From: PFL25 sp046260155 | Lineage (GTDB): Bacteria; Chloroflexota; Anaerolineae; Anaerolineales; UBA4823 | Length of the DNA stretch: 64,000 nucleotides | Direction: 5' to 3' | Assembly (NCBI GenBank): GCA_046260155.1 | Contig: JBJYXV010000013.1 | Location: 12,516 to 76,515, forward strand | Part shown: piece after piece, positions 59,654-64,000 of the stretch | Layout of the letters: each line of letters opens with the position of its first letter | Position numbering within the stretch: position 1 is the stretch's first letter | Made by a program: the position numbers and the translations under genes | The notes under the pieces: model-generated | The model's input: the letters and a program-made list of their open reading frames with translations, nothing else | What the model was told of the DNA's origin: nothing | Database searches by the model: none

Positions 59654-62443
59654 ATGAAAAACAAATTATTTATTATTCTGGTGGGGATCGTATTGATAGC
59701 CACGATTGCGGGTGGTGCTTTTTATCTGCGTGAAGAAGCCGAACGGGAAAAATCCGGCGAAGCAGAATATCCAACAGCACTTGGAAAGTATCTCGAACAG
59801 CTGAAAGAAGCCGTCCCGGAGACTGAGGAAGGTCCGGGCAGCGCTGCCGCGGCTGAGTTCCAGGCGCGTGCATTTCCCGCCGATACAATCACGGTTGCGC
59901 AGATGAACGGCGCTGCCGCGGCGTTCGAGTCGGTGAAGGGGCGGCCGTTTCCCGTAGGCAAGGGAAAGCCGGGCAGCTGGGTTTCGGTAGGACCGAATCA
60001 GGCGCTCTATCCGGGTACACCGCTTCTCACCTCCTCTGACTACATCCCAAATAAATACATCGCGAGTGGCAGGACGACTTCGATCGCCATCAGCAATACC
60101 TGTAAACCCGGCAACTGCAAGGTGTATGTAACACCCGCTGGCGGTGGTATCTGGCGCACGAAAAATGCGTTGGATGGGCAGCCAAACTGGGAGTACCTGG
60201 GTGGCCCGCTTGGTATCAACGCTGCCGGATTTGTCTACCTCGACCAGAACGACCCGACTGAAAACACCGTCTACGTCGGCACCGGCGAGGCGAACATTTG
60301 CGGCTCGGGCTGCGTCGCTGGCGCCGGGCTCTACAAATCAACCGATGGTGGAGATACATGGACCAAGATCAGTGGCGATACCTTCGACGGCCTCGGGGTC
60401 GGGGCAATCATGGTGAAACCGGGAGATCCCGATACGATCTATGTCGGAACAACCACCGCCCTGCGCGGCATGTCTTCCACCTGCTGCTCGGGTGTGACGC
60501 GACCCGTACCCGGCGCCGGGCAATGGGGATTGTACAAGTCGACCGACGGCGGCACCAACTGGACCTTCATCCATAATGGCTCGATCAATGCCAATGATTG
60601 TGTTGGTGACCTCAATGAATTCAATAACGGCGCTGTTTGCTCGCCGCGTGGTGTACGCGCCCTCGAGTTCGACCCGACCAATTCGAACATCATTTATGCC
60701 GGCTCCTACGCACGCGGGGTCTGGCGCTCGCCAGACGAAGGTGCAACCTGGACGCAGATCAAACCTTCGCTGGCATCCAATAACATCACGACACGACCAA
60801 CGATCGCTGTCACCGCCCTTCCAGACGGGAAGACCCGCATGTATGTGTACGAAGGCGCCCAGGGCTTTCCCCGGTCACGGCTCGAGCGGAGTGATGATGT
60901 TGCGACAGGCGCGCCCGTTTGGACGAATTTGACAAGCAATAACACCGCAAATACCGGTTGGGCTTGGGACAACCTCTGCACAGGCCAGTGCTGGTACGAC
61001 CAGTTTGTGTACACCCCGAAGGGCTACCCGGACATCGTTTATGTCGGCGGCTCTTACTCGTACGGCCAGACTATCGCCAACAAGCGCGGTGTCGTCTTCT
61101 CAGACGACGCGGGTCTAACCGGCTACGACATGACCTTTGACGGCACCGATCCGATCCATCCGAATGGACTGCACCCTGACCAGCACGCAATCGTCACAAA
61201 CCCGAACAACCCGTACCAGTTCTTCGAGACGAGTGATGGCGGTGTCATGCGCTCGAGCGGCGAGCTCGTCGACCGATCCTATTGGTGTGACGACCGGAAC
61301 CTGAGCGGCAGCAGCCTCGACAGATGTTACCAGATGCTGTCGCGCATCCCAGCGAAGCTCGAAAGCCTGAACAGGGGCCTTTCGACCCTGCAGTTCATGA
61401 GCCTGTCTGTGAGCCCTCACAACGTCAATGTACTCCAGGGTGGCACACAGGACAACGGCACCTGGCAGACGAGCGGGAATCCCAATAAATGGGAGAACAC
61501 GATGATCGGTGATGGCGGCCAATCTGGATTCGACGTTGCCATACCCGAGTTTCGCTTCCACAACTTTACCGGCGCCTCACCTGATGTCAACTTCAACAAG
61601 GGTAATATCGCTGACTGGATCTGGATTGGTTCGCCGCTCGGTGGCGGTGCAAACGCCGGCAGTGAGTTCTACACGCCCATGATCAGCGATCCCGTGGTCA
61701 GCAAGACTTTGTTCTCGGGCACCGGGCTTACCGTCTACCGCACGAAGACTGCCGGACTGGGCTCGAGGACGGTTGCCGAGGCGAACGCAGTTTGCAACGA
61801 GTGGACAGGTACCGGCCCGTTCGGCACTTGCGGCGATTGGGAGCGGCTCGGTACAACCCCGCTGACTGACGCAGCCTGGGGTGATCGTGCGGGCACAGCG
61901 ATGGCAGCCATCGCACGCACGACGGCTGATACATCCACCGCGTGGGCCGCCACGACCAGGGGCCGGGTCTTCATCTCGAAGAACGTGGATGCTGATCCAG
62001 CCGCCGCGGTCAGCTGGGTGCGGCTGGACGATGACTCCGCGTTGGCACCGGGACGTTTCGTCTCCGGAATCGCCATTGACCCAGCGAACCCCAACCGGGC
62101 CTGGGTCTCCTACAGTGGATACAGCTCGAACACCCCATCATCTCCCGGCCATGTCTTCGAGGTCGTGTATGACCCGAACTCGGGTACCTCAACCTGGACC
62201 GACTGGTCATACGATCTGGGGGATATCCCAATGACAAGCATCGCCTATGATGATGTCACCGGTGATCTCTACGCATCGAACGACTTCGGTGTGCTCTTGC
62301 TTGCTAACAGCACATCGAGCTGGACGCTCGCCGCGCCGGGGATGCCAAATGTAGAAGTGACCGGTCTGACCATCGTGCCAGGAGAGCGCAAATTGTATGC
62401 TGCAACCCATGGCCTCAGTGCCTGGTTGCTGAATCTTCCATGA
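59654..62443 (+). CDS. Large secreted Asp-box (BNR) beta-propeller protein
   Basis: A 929-residue exported protein with one N-terminal hydrophobic helix (KLFIILVGIVLIATIAGGAFYL), a charged segment, and a long region of sortilin/BNR-type propeller repeats. Asp-box motifs include YKSTDGGDTWTKI, YKSTDGGTNWTFI, WRSPDEGATWTQI and ETSDGGVMRSS. Such proteins bind or process carbohydrates or proteins outside the cell; no catalytic set is recognisable, so enzyme activity should not be assumed. AGGAGGT eight bases before ATG 59654 fixes the start. The gene is clearly richer in G+C than its AT-rich flanks, which may mean transfer or just different constraint. Confidence 0.82.
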   Translation: MKNKLFIILVGIVLIATIAGGAFYLREEAEREKSGEAEYPTALGKYLEQLKEAVPETEEGPGSAAAAEFQARAFPADTITVAQMNGAAAAFESVKGRPFPVGKGKPGSWVSVGPNQALYPGTPLLTSSDYIPNKYIASGRTTSIAISNTCKPGNCKVYVTPAGGGIWRTKNALDGQPNWEYLGGPLGINAAGFVYLDQNDPTENTVYVGTGEANICGSGCVAGAGLYKSTDGGDTWTKISGDTFDGLGVGAIMVKPGDPDTIYVGTTTALRGMSSTCCSGVTRPVPGAGQWGLYKSTDGGTNWTFIHNGSINANDCVGDLNEFNNGAVCSPRGVRALEFDPTNSNIIYAGSYARGVWRSPDEGATWTQIKPSLASNNITTRPTIAVTALPDGKTRMYVYEGAQGFPRSRLERSDDVATGAPVWTNLTSNNTANTGWAWDNLCTGQCWYDQFVYTPKGYPDIVYVGGSYSYGQTIANKRGVVFSDDAGLTGYDMTFDGTDPIHPNGLHPDQHAIVTNPNNPYQFFETSDGGVMRSSGELVDRSYWCDDRNLSGSSLDRCYQMLSRIPAKLESLNRGLSTLQFMSLSVSPHNVNVLQGGTQDNGTWQTSGNPNKWENTMIGDGGQSGFDVAIPEFRFHNFTGASPDVNFNKGNIADWIWIGSPLGGGANAGSEFYTPMISDPVVSKTLFSGTGLTVYRTKTAGLGSRTVAEANAVCNEWTGTGPFGTCGDWERLGTTPLTDAAWGDRAGTAMAAIARTTADTSTAWAATTRGRVFISKNVDADPAAAVSWVRLDDDSALAPGRFVSGIAIDPANPNRAWVSYSGYSSNTPSSPGHVFEVVYDPNSGTSTWTDWSYDLGDIPMTSIAYDDVTGDLYASNDFGVLLLANSTSSWTLAAPGMPNVEVTGLTIVPGERKLYAATHGLSAWLLNLP

Positions 62444-62480
62444 ACTGATCTTTCTACCTGGAAGGACAAATAAGTAAACG

Positions 62481-62511
62481 AAACTGGCTGCGGATGTACT
62501 GCAGCCAGTTT
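62481..62511 (+). terminator. Intrinsic terminator after the Asp-box gene
   Basis: AAACTGGCTGC (62481-62491) pairs perfectly with GCAGCCAGTTT (62501-62511) around a nine-base loop, 37 bases after the stop, and is followed by CAGTTTTCA. Confidence 0.8.
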
Positions 62512-62827
62512 CAGTTTTCATAATCAGAAAGTATAAATTCGGTTGATCTTGTCATTTTTCGCTGAACGGTTTATTACAGATTAAGCTGACAGATCAAGCG
62601 AAGTACCCAACCTCATTGCGAAATAAAAAAAGATTCACCGGGTGGAAAGTCTTTACCTTGAAGTAGTGCATCTCTTGTGAGCGTTCACCAGCCAGTTCAT
62701 GCTCCCGAAGGAGAGCATCTTGGCCAGTAGTATCTGTCACTTCTGTAGTCATAGAGACCTCTGTTTACAATTTGCTTCAATTTAGAATGTGAATTCAATG
62801 TCTCCAATGACCAGGCGCACAAGCTGA
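62512..62827. other. Intergenic, nothing recognised
   Basis: About 316 bases between the Asp-box gene terminator and the small minus-strand gene. No open frame with a ribosome binding site and no structured RNA was seen. Confidence 0.5.
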
Positions 62828-63004
62828 CTATTTTTCCTTCTGAAGTGCTGCTACGGCTAGGGCAAAGAGCCCGATGCTAAGAAGGGTAATTTGAGTGTCG
62901 ATATCAGCTGCATCAGGCAAAAACCCAAAAACAATACTGGCAACGGACATGCCTACTGCTACTGCTTTCAAGACAAGGTTGATGATTCTTTGCGCGTTAT
63001 TCAT
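62828..63004 (-). CDS. Tiny two-helix membrane protein
   Basis: A 58-residue protein, MNNAQRIINLVLKAVAVGMSVASIVFGFLPDAADIDTQITLLSIGLFALAVAALQKEK in outline: two hydrophobic helices joined by an acidic FLPDAADIDTQ loop and a basic end. ATG 63004 is chosen because AAGGAG stands seven bases upstream; the longer frame has no such signal. No family is recognised, but the ribosome binding site and helix pattern make a real gene likely. Confidence 0.6.
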   Translation of the reverse strand: MNNAQRIINLVLKAVAVGMSVASIVFGFLPDAADIDTQITLLSIGLFALAVAALQKEK

Positions 63005-63612
63005 TTCTTTCACTCCTTTTTTGTTGGGATTGATTAGATCAAAACTAATCTCACAGGTAGTACTCGCTTTTTGTAACAAAGATCAGTGTCAGGTTCATAT
63101 TGGACAGTTAGAGTTAGGTGGTGAGCAGTCGTACCACAATCTACTGAGGTTTTGGTGCTTGCTAATCAAAAAGAACCAACAATGAGTTAGTTCTTGGATA
63201 ATCCGTCACTCAGGTTAAATTAACCTTCTTGCTATTGGCTGTATTCGAAATATTGCTTTGAATTAATCTATCATTAATTATATCATCACTGTTCTTATCA
63301 GATTCCATGCTAACATTTCGGCAGTGTATTCATTTCTCATAAATCTTATCATCGTTTTTGTATATCCTGGATTTGGCATAGATTATTTGTGCAAAATGCG
63401 CAATTTCTCATCATTTTGCAATGATTTTTTGCTGATTCAGCGCCAACTCTCATATGTCGTTAGAGTTTCATGAAATAAAGATACAGTACCAACATTTCGT
63501 TGGGTAGTTCGATCAATGCAAGAGGGGCTAAACCCATTTGTCGTTTCAAAATCGTGATTTCTGGGTATTGAACTTACGCGGGAAGGCATTATCCATATGC
63601 CTATCCATCAAT
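63005..63612. other. AT-rich intergenic region before the insertion sequence
   Basis: About 600 bases, AT-rich, with no open frame that looks like protein. It probably includes the promoter of the small minus-strand gene and the target site flank of the IS3-like element beginning near 63613. Confidence 0.45.
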
Positions 63613-63675
63613 TGACCTGCCCCCCGGAAACTGATCCAAGTAGAATGAGAGGATCGGTCGAAAAGGAGACAAAAA

Positions 63676-63954
63676 ATGCCAAAAGGAAGAAGATACACAC
63701 CAGAACAAATCATCACCAAATTGCGTGAAGCCGAGGTGCTGCAAAGCCAGGGGATGAGTATAGAAGAAGCAGCACGGACACTGGAGATTGCGCCCCAGAC
63801 CTATTATCGATGGCGAAAAGAATATGGGGATATGAATACAACGCAAGCGCGCAAGCTGAAAGATCTGGAAAGAGAGAATCTCCAACTCAAGAAACTGGTG
63901 GCCGATTTGTCGTTGGACAATGCCATCTTGAAGGAGGTGCTCTCAAAAAAGTAG
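63676..63954 (+). CDS. IS3-family transposase OrfA (HTH protein)
   Basis: A 92-residue DNA-binding protein: KGRRYTPEQIITKLREAEVL, helix-turn-helix GMSIEEAARTLEIAPQTYYRWRKEYG, then a leucine-rich coiled coil LKDLERENLQLKKLVADLSLDNAILKEVL used for multimerisation. AAAAGGAG precedes the ATG. Near its stop it carries the slippery site A-AAA-AAG (63945-63951), with AGGAGG (63932-63937) seven bases before it, for production of the OrfAB transposase by -1 frameshifting. Confidence 0.93.
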   Translation: MPKGRRYTPEQIITKLREAEVLQSQGMSIEEAARTLEIAPQTYYRWRKEYGDMNTTQARKLKDLERENLQLKKLVADLSLDNAILKEVLSKK

Positions 63955-64000
63955 TATCCCCGGACAGGCGCAGAGCAGCTGTAAACCAAGTAATGGAAAC
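63945..64000 (+). CDS. IS3-family transposase OrfB, N-terminal fragment
   Basis: After a -1 shift at the A-AAA-AAG heptamer the frame reads VVSPDRRRAAVNQVME and runs off the right edge. The pattern SPxRRRAAV at the start of OrfB is typical of IS3 integrase-like transposases. The DDE residues would lie outside the window. Confidence 0.75.

Larger units (their letters stand above)
63613..64000 (+). mobile_element. IS3-family insertion sequence, left end only
   Basis: The presumed left inverted repeat begins TGACCTGCCCCCCGGAAACTG at 63613. It is followed by orfA, a -1 frameshift site and the start of orfB; the right end lies outside the window, so completeness and target duplication cannot be checked. 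Confidence 0.75.

Noticed and set aside
1..64000. CRISPR arrays, tRNA and rRNA genes
   Set aside because: No regularly spaced repeats, no cloverleaf with the expected conserved arms, and no rRNA blocks were seen when reading the non-coding parts.

Overview
The window most likely comes from a Chloroflexota genome of the Anaerolineae type. This is an inference from gene content and style: many threonine/proline-rich lipoproteins, a MalT-like LuxR giant regulator, an AlkZ-related protein, a single PspC protein, ADP-forming CoA ligase beside a DRTGG P-loop protein, archaeal-type cupin phosphoglucose isomerase, and a dispersed palindromic element beginning TGTCATGCTGAACG. Base composition is moderate, except for one visibly GC-richer gene near the right end. 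No rRNA, tRNA or CRISPR array was seen.

Layout. 1-5.2 kb (minus): a GT2 glycosyltransferase cut by the window edge and two polytopic GT-C-like membrane proteins, an envelope or glycolipid glycosylation block. 5.5-6.5 kb: membrane-anchored alpha/beta hydrolase. 6.5-7.4 kb: non-coding, with a MITE-like palindrome. 7.4-10.5 kb (minus): family 5 uracil-DNA glycosylase, queA, a DUF2905 protein and ruvB. 10.6-24.1 kb (plus): upp, a beta-propeller lipoprotein, an AlkZ-related protein, fbp, an F420-type LLM oxidoreductase, a lipoprotein, ADP-forming acyl-CoA synthetase with a DRTGG partner, nitroreductase, histone-deacetylase-family amidohydrolase, M28 peptidase, an O-methyltransferase and PspC. 24.2-29.4 kb (minus): a membrane protein, an esterase, a small protein and a LuxR/MalT-like regulator.

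29.8-56.6 kb is the centrepiece: a carbohydrate catabolic supercluster. A GntR/UTRA regulator, with a perfect 14-bp palindrome beside its own promoter, leads a plus-strand operon of about 20 kb. That operon holds four TIM-barrel sugar isomerase/epimerase-like proteins, a complete sugar ABC importer, an FGGY kinase, two Gfo/Idh/MocA dehydrogenases, a zinc-type alcohol dehydrogenase, cupin phosphoglucose isomerase, a D-2-hydroxyacid dehydrogenase, KDPG aldolase, a shikimate-dehydrogenase-like enzyme, a fucose-isomerase-like enzyme and a UroD/MtaA-family protein. It ends at a strong hairpin at 50.4 kb. A convergent minus-strand operon (56.6 to 50.6 kb) encodes another Gfo/Idh enzyme, another TIM barrel, an Old-Yellow-Enzyme-like Fe-S flavoprotein, DeoC aldolase and a second FGGY kinase. 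There is no glycoside hydrolase. Repeated pairing of Gfo/Idh dehydrogenases with AP-endonuclease-2-fold TIM barrels recalls 3-keto-sugar pathways such as levoglucosan degradation. The actual substrate cannot be read from the sequence.

57.3-64 kb: two tandem secreted proteins sharing an unrecognised FCDG...GF.W..IW module, about 1.2 kb of non-coding DNA with hairpins, a large GC-rich secreted Asp-box (BNR) propeller protein, a tiny membrane protein, and the left end of an IS3-family element with a textbook -1 frameshift site.
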